A stretch of 64,000 nt of DNA, from NCBI GenBank assembly GCA_017643365.1, contig JAEPNO010000005.1:1-64000 (forward strand), read 5' to 3'. This DNA is from Balneolaceae bacterium. GTDB taxonomy: Bacteria; Bacteroidota; Rhodothermia; Balneolales; Balneolaceae. Of the stretch, positions 25,512 through 34,713 are shown in pieces. Below the pieces are notes generated by a model. The model was not told the DNA's origin. It saw nothing but the letters and a program-made list of their open reading frames with translations, and made no database searches. The position numbers and the translations under genes were made by a program. Every line of letters starts with the position of its first letter. Position 1 is the stretch's first letter.

Positions 25512-27119
25512 GTGGAAAAAAGTCAGTGTTCGTTTAAACAACTCCCATTTTCATCTCTATTTTCTACTTATATATACGACTACCCAAAACTAAGTCGGTT
25601 TTTTTCGACCAATCCTTTAAACGAAGAAGACATTAAGGAACGCATTTCACGTATTCCTTCATCTAAAAACAGAGCTGCTGTGGCTTCGGCCTTCGCCAAA
25701 TACCATAATGAATTAGGAATATCAGCGGATCAAAAAAAAGCGCTCGATAAATTTTCTGATCCTTCGACACTCGCCGTTGTTACCGGACAACAACTTGGTG
25801 TAGCGGGTGGACCGTTGTATACCGTGTTCAAAACTATGACCACCATTATTCTGGCTAAAGAATGGGAAGAAAAACTGAACAGACCGGTAGTTCCTGTTTT
25901 CTGGTTGGCAGATGAAGACCACGACTTCGAAGAAATTGCTCATCTGGGAATTCCTGGAAACGATGAATTTACTTCACTGAAATTAGATCAAAAGGGAAAT
26001 GGAAATCCTGTTTCTGAGGTAGTGATTGATAATTCGATGTCGGACTTGCTTGAGCAACTTCGAGGTGAATTCCCAGAAACTGATTTTACAGATTCTTTAT
26101 TCGATCAGCTTTCTAGCTGCTACACGGCCAACAAAACTCACGCTCAAGCTTTTGCACAATTGATGAGTGCATGGTTCAGTAAACATGGATTATTAATTGT
26201 AGGTAGTAATTTTTCCGCTATTAAAGGATTATGTACGACGGCCTTTTCGAATTCTGTGGCAAACGCCGATGCAATTCATGAAGCACTGGAATCTCAAAGT
26301 TCTGAACTAGAGAAAGACTTTCACAGGCAGGTAGTTATTGGTTCCACAAATCTCTTTTATTTTGATGAAAACGGAAGAACTAAAATTGATCGGGAAGGAG
26401 ATACTTGGTCAATAAATGATCAGACTTTGACTACTGCCGAACTATTAACGAAGATCGAAGCAGAACCACAAAATTTTTCGCCTAACGTTTTTCTTCGTCC
26501 GGTTTTACAGGATATACTTTTACCTACCATCGGGTATGTAGCAGGACCCGGCGAAATCGCCTATTATGCTCAAATGAGATCGTATTACCAGCAATTTGAT
26601 ATGGAAATGCCTGTGATCTTTCCAAGAATCAGTGCAACGTTATTGGAGTCGGGAATTGATCGCATCATGCAAAAATTGCCCTTCGAAATGTGCAGCTACA
26701 ATCAACGAATCGAAGATTTGGAATCACAGTACATCGAAATGAATAGCCCTGCCGATCTCGATAAATTATTTAGTAATTGGGTTTCTGAAATCAAAGAATC
26801 TGCAAAGCAACCCATTCAAAGAATTGCCTCCATCGACCCAACGTTGGAAGGTACTGCGGGGAAAACTGTGAGTGGTTTCGAAAATGAGCTAAACAAGCTG
26901 AAAGGCCGTGTTTTTCGATCGTTAAAGCAACAAGAAGAGACACAACTCAAACGTATCAGAAAGATCAAGGCTCAACTCTTCCCAGATGGTTTACAGGAGA
27001 GAGCGGTAAATCCAACCTATTTTATGAACAAGTATGGAATGGATGTTTGGGATCAGATGCTAGTCGATTTTGCTGTCAATGATTTAGATTTACAAACTCA
27101 TCATATCGTAAAATTGTAG
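25512..27119 (+). CDS. bshC: Bacillithiol biosynthesis cysteine-adding enzyme
   Basis: 535 aa from the GTG at 25512, 3 bp behind the previous stop. Matches BshC throughout: a Rossmann-like core with the TGQQLGVAGGPLYTVFK motif, WLADEDHDFEE, the FSPNVFLRPVLQD segment, and a C-terminal coiled coil. It joins cysteine to glucosaminyl-malate in the last step of bacillithiol synthesis, so the cell probably uses bacillithiol as its low-molecular-weight thiol. bshA and bshB are not in the window, as is usual. Confidence 0.92.
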   Translation: MEKSQCSFKQLPFSSLFSTYIYDYPKLSRFFSTNPLNEEDIKERISRIPSSKNRAAVASAFAKYHNELGISADQKKALDKFSDPSTLAVVTGQQLGVAGGPLYTVFKTMTTIILAKEWEEKLNRPVVPVFWLADEDHDFEEIAHLGIPGNDEFTSLKLDQKGNGNPVSEVVIDNSMSDLLEQLRGEFPETDFTDSLFDQLSSCYTANKTHAQAFAQLMSAWFSKHGLLIVGSNFSAIKGLCTTAFSNSVANADAIHEALESQSSELEKDFHRQVVIGSTNLFYFDENGRTKIDREGDTWSINDQTLTTAELLTKIEAEPQNFSPNVFLRPVLQDILLPTIGYVAGPGEIAYYAQMRSYYQQFDMEMPVIFPRISATLLESGIDRIMQKLPFEMCSYNQRIEDLESQYIEMNSPADLDKLFSNWVSEIKESAKQPIQRIASIDPTLEGTAGKTVSGFENELNKLKGRVFRSLKQQEETQLKRIRKIKAQLFPDGLQERAVNPTYFMNKYGMDVWDQMLVDFAVNDLDLQTHHIVKL

Positions 27120-27125
27120 CAACAA

Positions 27126-27692
27126 ATGGCGCTCGATAAGAACGAATTACGGGCAAAAATCAAAAAGCAACGATCGGTGTTGGATCAACAGTTGTGGCAA
27201 GAGTGGTCGACTCAGATTAACAAAAGAGTTATTGAATCGAAATTTTACTCTCAGGCTCAAAGCCTTCACTGTTATGTTTCGATGAATGAGAGAAAAGAAG
27301 TAGATACGCACTCGATTATAAATCATAGTTTAGATACGGGTAAAACTGTTTTTATTCCGGTGATGGATACCGCTTCCAATAAACTATTCCATACTGAGAT
27401 TACCGATTTTAATGATTTGCGGGCTAATGATTGGGGAGTGTTGGAGCCAATAAATGCCGTACTGAAAGATCAATTTTTTGGTGATGTGATTATTATTCCA
27501 CTATTGGCTGCTGATACAAAAGGGAATCGCTTAGGCTATGGAAAAGGATACTATGATCGGTTTTTAGCTACTTCAGAAGCACTTAAAGTTGGAATAGTTT
27601 TCGATCAATTTTTGGTTGATCGTGTACCGGTTGAAGATCATGATATTCCGCTAGATATTATTATTACAGAAACGCAGACAATTAATGTGTAA
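27126..27692 (+). CDS. 5-formyltetrahydrofolate cyclo-ligase
   Basis: 188 aa. The family signature is GNRLGYGKGYYDRFL (ATP/folate loop) near residue 140, with IPLLAADTKGNR before it and an N-terminal basic helix (LRAKIKKQRSVLD). It converts 5-formyl-THF to 5,10-methenyl-THF with ATP, returning a stored folate to the one-carbon pool. Starts 6 bp after bshC, so it is in the same operon. Often named fau/ygfA. Confidence 0.93.
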   Translation: MALDKNELRAKIKKQRSVLDQQLWQEWSTQINKRVIESKFYSQAQSLHCYVSMNERKEVDTHSIINHSLDTGKTVFIPVMDTASNKLFHTEITDFNDLRANDWGVLEPINAVLKDQFFGDVIIIPLLAADTKGNRLGYGKGYYDRFLATSEALKVGIVFDQFLVDRVPVEDHDIPLDIIITETQTINV

Positions 27693-27721
27693 CCTGTATA
27701 TTTTTAGCTCGTAGCATCATC

Positions 27722-27728
27722 GAGGAGG
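27722..27728 (+). promoter_or_regulatory. Strong Shine-Dalgarno sequence of the PspC gene
   Basis: gaggagg, 9 nt before the ATG at 27738. Most genes in this window lack such a motif, so this is one of the few starts that is obvious from the sequence and suggests strong translation of the PspC protein. Confidence 0.8.
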
Positions 27729-27737
27729 ATTTTTTAA

Positions 27738-28550
27738 ATGTCACAACGAACAAGAACAAAAACAACATCCAAAACGGGTACAGCGTCGTTAGAATTCGAC
27801 GATTTTGATTTGCATGCAACCATGCAGAATTTTTTGGATGAAGATCAGCAAAAAGAAACTGAAAAGGGTATTTGGAATTTTGCCACCATTTCGGGTATAG
27901 CCATGTTATTCACCGGTATGATGTTTGTGCTTCAATGGATTGGTTTACCGGTAGGGATGGGATTTTCAGAATTTGCGCAAGGTGCAATTTCAGCATTACC
28001 ATTTCTTGGTGGAGCACTGGTTACATTAGTAGGTTTTGGTTATTTCGTAGGCGATCGCCGAAGAGTGAAAGCAGCCGAGCGTAAAGTAAAAAGAGAAATG
28101 AAAGCTCGACAAAGATCAGCCAGTAAAAAGAATATGGATGATGTGCATGGATCTACCAGTCGTTTTGGACACAGATCTAAGACAAAAAGCAAAAGTACTG
28201 TTAAAGATGATGATGTATTTGGTTCCGGCTTTAGCACGCTTCGAAACGATTTAGACTCAGATAGTAAATCACAAAGTTCGTCAGCCTTTAGCTCCGAATT
28301 TGATTCATTTAGTTCCTCTTCATATGGGTTAAAGCAATCCAAAAAACTCATGAAATCCCGTTCTGATAAAAAATGGGCAGGCGTTTGTGGAGGATTAGCC
28401 AAATACTTCGGGATATCTTCAACAGTAGTACGAATATTATTTGTGATCGCTTTTTTCATGACATCAGGCGCCAGTATCCCAATTTATATAGGTTTAGCAT
28501 TAGCAATGCCTAAAGAACCTGTTGAAATGATGGACGATTTCGATTTTTAA
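27738..28550 (+). CDS. PspC-domain envelope stress protein
   Basis: 270 aa. An acidic N-terminus is followed by a pair of TM helices (about 50-100: FATISGIAMLFTGMMFVLQWI; ISALPFLGGALVTLVGFGYF), a basic and then Ser-rich linker (SSAFSSEFDSFSSSS), and a C-terminal PspC domain (KKWAGVCGGLAKYFGIS...RILFVIAFFMTSGASIPIYIGLALAMP). PspC domains sense or respond to membrane stress with PspA/B, but no other psp gene is nearby. Separated by 45 bp from the folate gene and with its own strong ribosome-binding site. Confidence 0.88.
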   Translation: MSQRTRTKTTSKTGTASLEFDDFDLHATMQNFLDEDQQKETEKGIWNFATISGIAMLFTGMMFVLQWIGLPVGMGFSEFAQGAISALPFLGGALVTLVGFGYFVGDRRRVKAAERKVKREMKARQRSASKKNMDDVHGSTSRFGHRSKTKSKSTVKDDDVFGSGFSTLRNDLDSDSKSQSSSAFSSEFDSFSSSSYGLKQSKKLMKSRSDKKWAGVCGGLAKYFGISSTVVRILFVIAFFMTSGASIPIYIGLALAMPKEPVEMMDDFDF

Positions 28551-28565
28551 ATTTCATCACTATTT

Positions 28566-29165
28566 ATGCTGATAAGCTTCGAGGGCATCGATGGATGCGG
28601 TAAATCTACCCAGATACAGTTATTAAAGGACTACTTCGATAAAAAGGGCAAACAAGTAGTAGTATTTAGAGAACCGGGCGGATCGGCTATTTCTGAGCAA
28701 ATACGTTCCATTCTATTAAGTTCAGACGCTGACATCCATCCTGTTTCAGAACTGTTACTTTTTTCTGCAGCACGTGCACAATTAATCTCAGAAAAAGTAG
28801 AACCTGCATTAAAAGAAAGCAAGATTGTAATACTGGATCGTTTTTATGATTCAACTACCGCTTATCAGGGATTTGGAAGGGAAAGTGTACCAACTGAAAA
28901 AATTCAAGCTATAAATGCGATTGCCTCGCTCGGGAATACACCTGACCTGACATTTTATTTGAAAATCAGTTGGGAAGAGTCAAAAAAGAGAACGGCCCAT
29001 TTAGAAGAGGATAGAATGGAAAAAGCCGGAAAAGATTTTTTTGAACGAGTGATAAGTGGTTACGATTTCTTATCAAAAAGTGAAGAGCGATTCATTGAAA
29101 TAGATGCTTCACAGTCGATTAATGCAATTCATGAAACAATTTTAATGAATTTGCCGCAGGGATAA
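28566..29165 (+). CDS. tmk: Thymidylate kinase
   Basis: 199 aa. P-loop EGIDGCGKST at residues 6-15, the DR motif ILDRFYDST near residue 90, and FREPGG after the P-loop. It phosphorylates dTMP to dTDP for DNA synthesis. Starts 15 bp after the PspC gene. Length is normal for the family. Confidence 0.95.
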   Translation: MLISFEGIDGCGKSTQIQLLKDYFDKKGKQVVVFREPGGSAISEQIRSILLSSDADIHPVSELLLFSAARAQLISEKVEPALKESKIVILDRFYDSTTAYQGFGRESVPTEKIQAINAIASLGNTPDLTFYLKISWEESKKRTAHLEEDRMEKAGKDFFERVISGYDFLSKSEERFIEIDASQSINAIHETILMNLPQG

Positions 29166-29376
29166 GATGAAGGCTAAATTAGCTAATTACGAAGTTTTAT
29201 TGATTTTAATTACCTGATTTCTTACAAATTTGGCGGTGAATATTTGTTGTATAGATAATTGAGGCTTAATCATATTATCCGTATTTTTAGAACAATATGG
29301 ATGAATCCTACCTTTTTCATCGAAATCTGGTTCATCGCAGAAAAACCCAACGATTAATATATCCAAGATATCTATT

Positions 29377-29841
29377 ATGGCGCACGAAAGAATCGAAATT
29401 GATTTGCCACTAGCTAAAGTTTATGAATTACTAAGCAACCCTGTTGATTTCCCTAAATTCATGGATAGAGTAGACGCAGTTGAGAGAATTAATTCTCAAA
29501 CCTTCGAATACCACACCAAAATTGGCAACGAAGATTTCGTTTGGACTACAAATTTAATTGACAACCTTCGAAATACTCGTTTCGCTTGGATTACAATTAA
29601 TGGTAACCTCAATCAAACAGGTACCATTCGTTTTACTCCACTTGATAACGGTACTCGTACTCGCGTTGAGTTTTCTTTAGACTATCGTACTTTTTTTGGA
29701 GACCCAACCGATGATTTGGCAACCTTCATCGAAGAATCTCCAGCACAATTAGTTAAAGATCTTGAAAAGTTCAAAGAACTTGCAGAGTCAGATACTTTCA
29801 AAGAAACTCAGCTTGAGCCAAAAGAGGAAGTAACTGCTTAA
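29377..29841 (+). CDS. SRPBCC/START-like domain protein
   Basis: 154 aa with the SRPBCC pattern: an N-terminal strand, the helix ...AKVYELLSNPVDFPKFMDRVDAVE, then alternating strands (FEYHTKIGNEDFVWTTNL; GTIRFTPLDNGTRTRVEFSLDY) and a long C-terminal helix. These proteins bind hydrophobic ligands or act as cyclases/dehydrases; the ligand is unknown. It has its own 210-bp leader, in which I see no feature, and a strong terminator at 29866-29896. Confidence 0.8.
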   Translation: MAHERIEIDLPLAKVYELLSNPVDFPKFMDRVDAVERINSQTFEYHTKIGNEDFVWTTNLIDNLRNTRFAWITINGNLNQTGTIRFTPLDNGTRTRVEFSLDYRTFFGDPTDDLATFIEESPAQLVKDLEKFKELAESDTFKETQLEPKEEVTA

Positions 29842-29865
29842 AAAAAGCTTTCATATAATATTTAT

Positions 29866-29896
29866 AATGCGCATCTAACCAATGCGCATTTTTTTT
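29866..29896 (+). terminator. Rho-independent terminator
   Basis: Stem aatgcgcat / atgcgcatt (9 bp, 7-nt loop) followed by a run of eight T. It ends the SRPBCC transcript and lies just upstream of aroE, whose start must therefore be at or after 29916. Confidence 0.92.
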
Positions 29897-29915
29897 GTCT
29901 ATACTTTATCAAAAT

Positions 29916-30770
29916 ATGACGTTCTCAAAGTTTTTAGAGTCAGAAGCATCTGAAAAACCACATTTCCTGTTAATCGGAAATCCGGTAAGCCATAGTGTTT
30001 CTCCATTGATGCACAATACAGCGCTAAAGCATCATCAAATGGAGGCAATTTACACAGCAGTTCAAGTTGACATGAGTGAGATTCCATCTTTAAGTGCTCA
30101 CTTTAATAGTCCATTATTTTTAGGAGCAAACATCACTATTCCATTCAAAGTGGAATTACTTCAAGTTGTGGATGAACTCACATCGGAAGCTGAAGCGATA
30201 GGAGCAATTAATACAATCATAAAAGGTAATGGAAAATTAATAGGTCATAACACTGATGCTTATGGTTTTGTACAACCTTTACATGATATTAATCTTGAAG
30301 TTTTTGACACTGATCGAGCACTTATTTTTGGTACAGGTGGTGCAACAAAAGCAATTATCTATGCACTGAATGATTTAGGATTCGAAGAGGTTTGTTTGGT
30401 ATCGAGGGAGCCGAAGCGAATGGACCATCAACAAGATACTCTGTATTGTTCTTACGATACATGGTTCGATTATGCCGATGAAGCGTCCTTGATAGTTAAT
30501 GCAACACCTTTGGGGATGTATCCAAATATTGATAGTTCGCCGGTTAAAGACGATCAAATTGAATTTCTAGCGGAAAAGATTTGCTACGATATAGTTTACA
30601 ACCCATTGGAAACTAAATTTATCAGACAGGCTAAACGAGCAAACGGATTACCTATTGGTGGACTTGATATGTTGATTCACCAGGGTGCCGAATCGTTCTA
30701 CAAATGGACAGGAAAACGTTTTCCTGTCGGATTGATTAAAATGAAATTGGATGAACACTTTTCCATTTAA
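29916..30770 (+). CDS. aroE: Shikimate dehydrogenase
   Basis: 284 aa from the ATG at 29916; an earlier TTG at 29895 sits in the T-tract of the upstream terminator and is rejected. Shikimate-binding SHSVSPLMHN, the NITIPFK catalytic lysine, HNTDAYG, and the NADP-binding FGTGGATKA loop. It reduces 3-dehydroshikimate to shikimate in aromatic amino-acid synthesis, linking this block to the trp operon further on. Its end overlaps the start of the next gene by 20 nt. Confidence 0.93.
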   Translation: MTFSKFLESEASEKPHFLLIGNPVSHSVSPLMHNTALKHHQMEAIYTAVQVDMSEIPSLSAHFNSPLFLGANITIPFKVELLQVVDELTSEAEAIGAINTIIKGNGKLIGHNTDAYGFVQPLHDINLEVFDTDRALIFGTGGATKAIIYALNDLGFEEVCLVSREPKRMDHQQDTLYCSYDTWFDYADEASLIVNATPLGMYPNIDSSPVKDDQIEFLAEKICYDIVYNPLETKFIRQAKRANGLPIGGLDMLIHQGAESFYKWTGKRFPVGLIKMKLDEHFSI

Positions 30771-31509
30771 ATTTATTAGACCATCTCAGCTGAATAATTC
30801 ACGCATTATGGCGTGGTTTAGCTATAAAAATCCAGAGTTTCATAGCGAAGGCGCCCACATAGATGGACTCAATGTTGGATTCAGTTCAGAAGAAGATCAA
30901 CATGTTGTATTGAGGCATATCCACACATTGTGCGAATCAATTGGCATCAAACATCGAGATCTGGCATTAGCAAATCAAATCCACAGTAATAATGTGTTGG
31001 TTGTTGAAAGAGGAGGGGTTTATCCCAATGTTGATGCATTTGTTTCAAAGACTCCTGGTGTTGCACTAGGTATTCAAGTAGCGGATTGTGGAGCTCTTTT
31101 ATTAGGTGATTTCGAGAATAAAGTGATTGCTGCAGTTCATGCTGGATGGCGTGGAACAGTAGGTGAAATTGTACCGCATACTATTTCAAAAATGCAGGAA
31201 TTAGGTGCGGATAAGCAAAATATAACTGCGTTTATAAGTCCATGTTTAGGGGCTCATAATTTCGAAGTTGGAGAAGAAGTTGCTTCGAAATTTCCAGGTC
31301 ACTTAGTAAACGACGACGAATATGAAAAACCCCATGTTAATATGGTTGGGTTGCTAAAAGAGCAACTACTCGATGCAGGAGTATTATCAGCGAATATCGA
31401 GGCAGATGGAAGGTGCACCATCGATGAGGAATCGCTTTTTTATTCCTATCGAAGAGAAAAAGAGAAAAGTGGCAGAATGCTTGCAATCATAAAATTGAAC
31501 AAATTATAG
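30751..31509 (+). CDS. pgeF: Multicopper-oxidase/laccase-domain protein (YlmD/PgeF type)
   Basis: 252 aa from the ATG at 30751 (an internal start at 30808 is possible). The YfiH/YlmD family core is present: ANQIHSNNV, QVADCGALLLG (active-site Cys), and AVHAGWRGTVGE (active-site His). Members act on purine nucleosides with Zn; PgeF in E. coli edits a mis-incorporated residue in peptidoglycan. Both activities are known for the family, and the substrate here is unproven. Overlaps aroE. Confidence 0.88.
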   Translation: MNTFPFKFIRPSQLNNSRIMAWFSYKNPEFHSEGAHIDGLNVGFSSEEDQHVVLRHIHTLCESIGIKHRDLALANQIHSNNVLVVERGGVYPNVDAFVSKTPGVALGIQVADCGALLLGDFENKVIAAVHAGWRGTVGEIVPHTISKMQELGADKQNITAFISPCLGAHNFEVGEEVASKFPGHLVNDDEYEKPHVNMVGLLKEQLLDAGVLSANIEADGRCTIDEESLFYSYRREKEKSGRMLAIIKLNKL

Positions 31510-31582
31510 CCGCAAAAAATTGAATTATTTTCATGCACTTTGGGGTTAGTGTTCTTATACTCAATAAGATAAAAAATGGCTT

Positions 31583-32731
31583 TTGGATAGAAAGAGACTC
31601 GCAATACTTGGATCAACCGGATCAATCGGTACACAGACACTAGAAATTGTTCGGCAGCACCCCGAAACTTTCGAAATAGTTGCTCTCACTGCAAATTCGA
31701 ATGTAGAATTATTGATCGAGCAGATCAAAGAATTTAGTCCTGAATATGCGCTCATCTGCAACGAGGAAAAGTTTCCAGCATTAAAGAATCATTCAGCCTC
31801 ATCTACTAAAGTATTAAGTGGGAGCGATGCTCTTAAAGACTTAGCCGAGTTGGATCAAGTTGATATTGTACTCAACAGTTTAGTCGGTTTTGCCGGCTTT
31901 GAACCAACAATTGCTGCACTTAAAGCCGGAAAAAAAGTGGCACTCGCCAATAAAGAATCATTGGTAGTGGGTGGAAAGCTTATTAATGAGCTTTTGAAAA
32001 ATTCAAGTGCCGAGTTATTGCCGGTAGATTCAGAACACTCTGCCATGCTGCAAAGTATTGTTGGCGAGCCTCGAGATTCCATCGAAAAAATTATTATTAC
32101 CGCAAGTGGTGGACCGTTTCGGGATTATTCCATCGAGCAAATGCAAACCATTATAGTGGAGCAAGCCCTAAAGCATCCGAATTGGGAAATGGGAGCTAAG
32201 ATCACCATAGATTCGTCAACCATGATGAACAAAGGCTTAGAAATTATCGAAGCGCATTGGCTATTTAATCTTCCTGTTGAGAAAATAGAGCCGGTGATTC
32301 ATCCGCAAAGCATTATTCATTCTATGGTTACCTTTGTGGATGGAAGTAGTAAAGCACAACTTGGTCCGCCCGATATGAAAGTGCCTATAATTTATGCTCT
32401 TACTTATCCGGAACGTTTGCAACTGGATACTCCCCGAATGGATTGGACAAAGGCACATGAGTTAACCTTTTATCCTGTTGATTATGCTAAATTTCCATGC
32501 GTAAAACTAGCTATGGATGCTATCAACGATTCCGACATTGCCCCAGCAATTTTGAATGCTGCAAATGAGATTGCAGTACAGCGCTTTTTGGACAAAGAAA
32601 TTGATTATATTTCCATCCCAAAAATCGTTGAAAAAAGTTTAGAGACGTTATCTGACAGTACAGAAATAAATCTCCAAAATCTGATAGAAATAGATAAAAG
32701 AACAAGGGAATTTGCATCCCGAATTAATTGA
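31583..32731 (+). CDS. dxr: 1-deoxy-D-xylulose-5-phosphate reductoisomerase
   Basis: 382 aa. The TTG at 31583 is the only start that preserves the N-terminal NADPH motif: RLAILGSTGSIGTQTLE. Further motifs are ALANKESLVVGG, PVDSEHSAM (metal/substrate), TASGGPF and STMMNKGLE. It makes 2-C-methyl-erythritol-4-phosphate in the non-mevalonate isoprenoid pathway. First gene of the tight run dxr-rseP-psd-pssA. Confidence 0.95.
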   Translation: MDRKRLAILGSTGSIGTQTLEIVRQHPETFEIVALTANSNVELLIEQIKEFSPEYALICNEEKFPALKNHSASSTKVLSGSDALKDLAELDQVDIVLNSLVGFAGFEPTIAALKAGKKVALANKESLVVGGKLINELLKNSSAELLPVDSEHSAMLQSIVGEPRDSIEKIIITASGGPFRDYSIEQMQTIIVEQALKHPNWEMGAKITIDSSTMMNKGLEIIEAHWLFNLPVEKIEPVIHPQSIIHSMVTFVDGSSKAQLGPPDMKVPIIYALTYPERLQLDTPRMDWTKAHELTFYPVDYAKFPCVKLAMDAINDSDIAPAILNAANEIAVQRFLDKEIDYISIPKIVEKSLETLSDSTEINLQNLIEIDKRTREFASRIN

Positions 32732-32735
32732 TTAC

Positions 32736-34061
32736 ATGGAAGTTATAGAGATATTAAAGACAATTGGAATTTTTGTAGGTGCCCTGATGATTCTCGTGTT
32801 TATTCACGAATTGGGTCATTTTTTGGCGGCCAAATTATTTGGGATGCGAGTTGAACGCTTCTCTGTTGGGTTTCCACCCAGAATTTGGGGCATCAAAGTT
32901 GGTGATACTGACTACTGCCTTGGCGCAACACCACTTGGAGGCTATGTGAAAATTTCGGGAATGGTTGACGAAAGTATGGATACCGAACATCTCGAAGAAG
33001 AACCACAGCCGTGGGAATATCGCAGTAAACCCGTTTGGCAACGAATGATTGTTATCACCGCTGGGGTGATTTTTAATATGATTTTGGCCTTTCTGATTTT
33101 TACCGGAATGACCTTAAACAGTGGAAAACTTACGCTTCCACTAGAAAACGTTTCGGGTTTATACATTCCCGAAAGTAGTTTATTACACGAAATTGGTTTT
33201 GAAACCGATGACCGAATTGTTGGTGTGAATGGTGAACCGGTTGAGGCTTTCGAAGATCTTGTTGCACCATCTGTGCTTACTTCAAGTAATCTTAATTATC
33301 AGGTGATGCGTGACGGTCAGGAGTTCGATATTAATGTACCGCCAAGCTTTTTAGACAGTTTGCAAACACGTGACTTTATCAGTCCGATTTTTGCGTTTCC
33401 CAGTTCTATCTCAAGTGTTTCACTTGGCACACCGGCTTATGAAGCAGGGCTGAAAGCGGGAGATAGATTTATTTCTGCTGATAGTGTTGAAATTAAATAC
33501 TGGATACAGCTTACCGAGATAATTCGAGCTGCCGAAGGTGCGATTAATTTCACTATTCAAAGAGGCGATTCAATTTTTACAGCTTCGATCATTCCGGAAA
33601 ATCAAGCTATCGGAATTGCGTCTCCAACACTTGCAATGGCAGGTGGTGAACGCGTGGAATTAGGCTTTTTTGCTTCTATTGGAGATGGTTGGGATCAAAC
33701 TATCGATCAAACTGAAGGTATCATTGGTGGTTTTTCGAGAATGATTTCCGGTGATATCTCGGTTCGTCAAAATTTAGGTGGACCAATTGCCATCGCAAAT
33801 ATCACACGTCAGGCTACCGATCAATCGGGTTGGGATGGATTTTGGATGATTACCGCACTTCTTAGTATCACGCTTGCAATCATGAATATCTTGCCAATCC
33901 CGGCTTTAGATGGTGGACATCTGGTATTTCTTATTTACGAAGGAATTGCACGAAGGGAACCATCAGAAAAAGTGAAAATTGTAGCCCAAAATATTGGCTT
34001 CGTAATTTTGCTTACCTTGATGGTGTTTGTAATCTTTAACGACGTTCTAAAGTACTTCTAA
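32736..34061 (+). CDS. rseP: Site-2 zinc metalloprotease
   Basis: 441 aa from the ATG at 32736 (another start at 32712 would overlap dxr). Zinc motif HELGH at residues 24-28 in TM1, a PDZ domain in the middle (PESSLLHEIGFETDDRIVGVNG, a second GLKAGDRFISAD), and the C-terminal NILPIPALDGGH motif with the third zinc ligand. It cleaves membrane-embedded anti-sigma factors or signal-peptide remnants. dxr-rseP adjacency is a conserved arrangement in many bacteria. Confidence 0.93.
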   Translation: MEVIEILKTIGIFVGALMILVFIHELGHFLAAKLFGMRVERFSVGFPPRIWGIKVGDTDYCLGATPLGGYVKISGMVDESMDTEHLEEEPQPWEYRSKPVWQRMIVITAGVIFNMILAFLIFTGMTLNSGKLTLPLENVSGLYIPESSLLHEIGFETDDRIVGVNGEPVEAFEDLVAPSVLTSSNLNYQVMRDGQEFDINVPPSFLDSLQTRDFISPIFAFPSSISSVSLGTPAYEAGLKAGDRFISADSVEIKYWIQLTEIIRAAEGAINFTIQRGDSIFTASIIPENQAIGIASPTLAMAGGERVELGFFASIGDGWDQTIDQTEGIIGGFSRMISGDISVRQNLGGPIAIANITRQATDQSGWDGFWMITALLSITLAIMNILPIPALDGGHLVFLIYEGIARREPSEKVKIVAQNIGFVILLTLMVFVIFNDVLKYF

Positions 34062-34712
34062 ATGTTCGCAAAAGACGGCTACGCGAGTATGGCCTTGGCT
34101 ACAGCAATAGCGGCTCTCGTTTTTTATTTAACTTACACTTTCATTCAGCATTGGATTGCGTATCCCATTTATTTCACTTTTTTTGTGATGTGGGCCATCG
34201 TGATTTACTTTTTTCGTGATCCTGAACGTACACCTCCTGAAGGTGAAAATCTGGTTATTTCACCGGCAGATGGAAAAGTGGTATTGATCAAGAAAATTCA
34301 GGAGGATGTGTACCTCAAATCGGAAGCGACTCAGGTTAGTATTTTCCTTTCTCCCTTAGATGTTCATGTAAATCGAAATCCGATTTCCGGTGTGCTGGAA
34401 TATCTGAAATACCATCCCGGCAAATATCTCATGGCTTGGGATGAAAACGCTTCGGATCTAAATGAACGTGCGGATTTTGGTGTGTTGCATCCAAGTGGAA
34501 CCAAGCTCTTTTTTAAGCAAATCACCGGGTTTTTAGCTCGCAGAATTGTTTATCACATAAAGGAAGGAGATGAGCTTAAAGCGGGAGAGCGTTTTGGGAT
34601 GATGAAATTTGGCAGTAGAATGGATATCATTGTACCTGCTAATGTTGAAATTAAGGTAAAAGAAGGAGATCGCACCTGGGCAGGACAATCTGTGTTGGCT
34701 GTGATCAACTAA
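34062..34712 (+). CDS. psd: Phosphatidylserine decarboxylase (short form)
   Basis: 216 aa, starting right after the rseP stop. Short PSD type with an N-terminal TM segment (10-50), SPADGKVV near 67 and LSPLDVHVNR near 97. The self-cleavage site KFGSRMDI has the cut between Gly184 and Ser185, forming the pyruvoyl group on Ser185. It converts phosphatidylserine to phosphatidylethanolamine, taking the product of the next gene. Confidence 0.92.
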   Translation: MFAKDGYASMALATAIAALVFYLTYTFIQHWIAYPIYFTFFVMWAIVIYFFRDPERTPPEGENLVISPADGKVVLIKKIQEDVYLKSEATQVSIFLSPLDVHVNRNPISGVLEYLKYHPGKYLMAWDENASDLNERADFGVLHPSGTKLFFKQITGFLARRIVYHIKEGDELKAGERFGMMKFGSRMDIIVPANVEIKVKEGDRTWAGQSVLAVIN

Positions 34713-34713
34713 C

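Noticed and set aside
29895-29915. aroE start at 29895
   Set aside because: It lies in the T-tract of the upstream rho-independent terminator; the ATG at 29916 is suitable.
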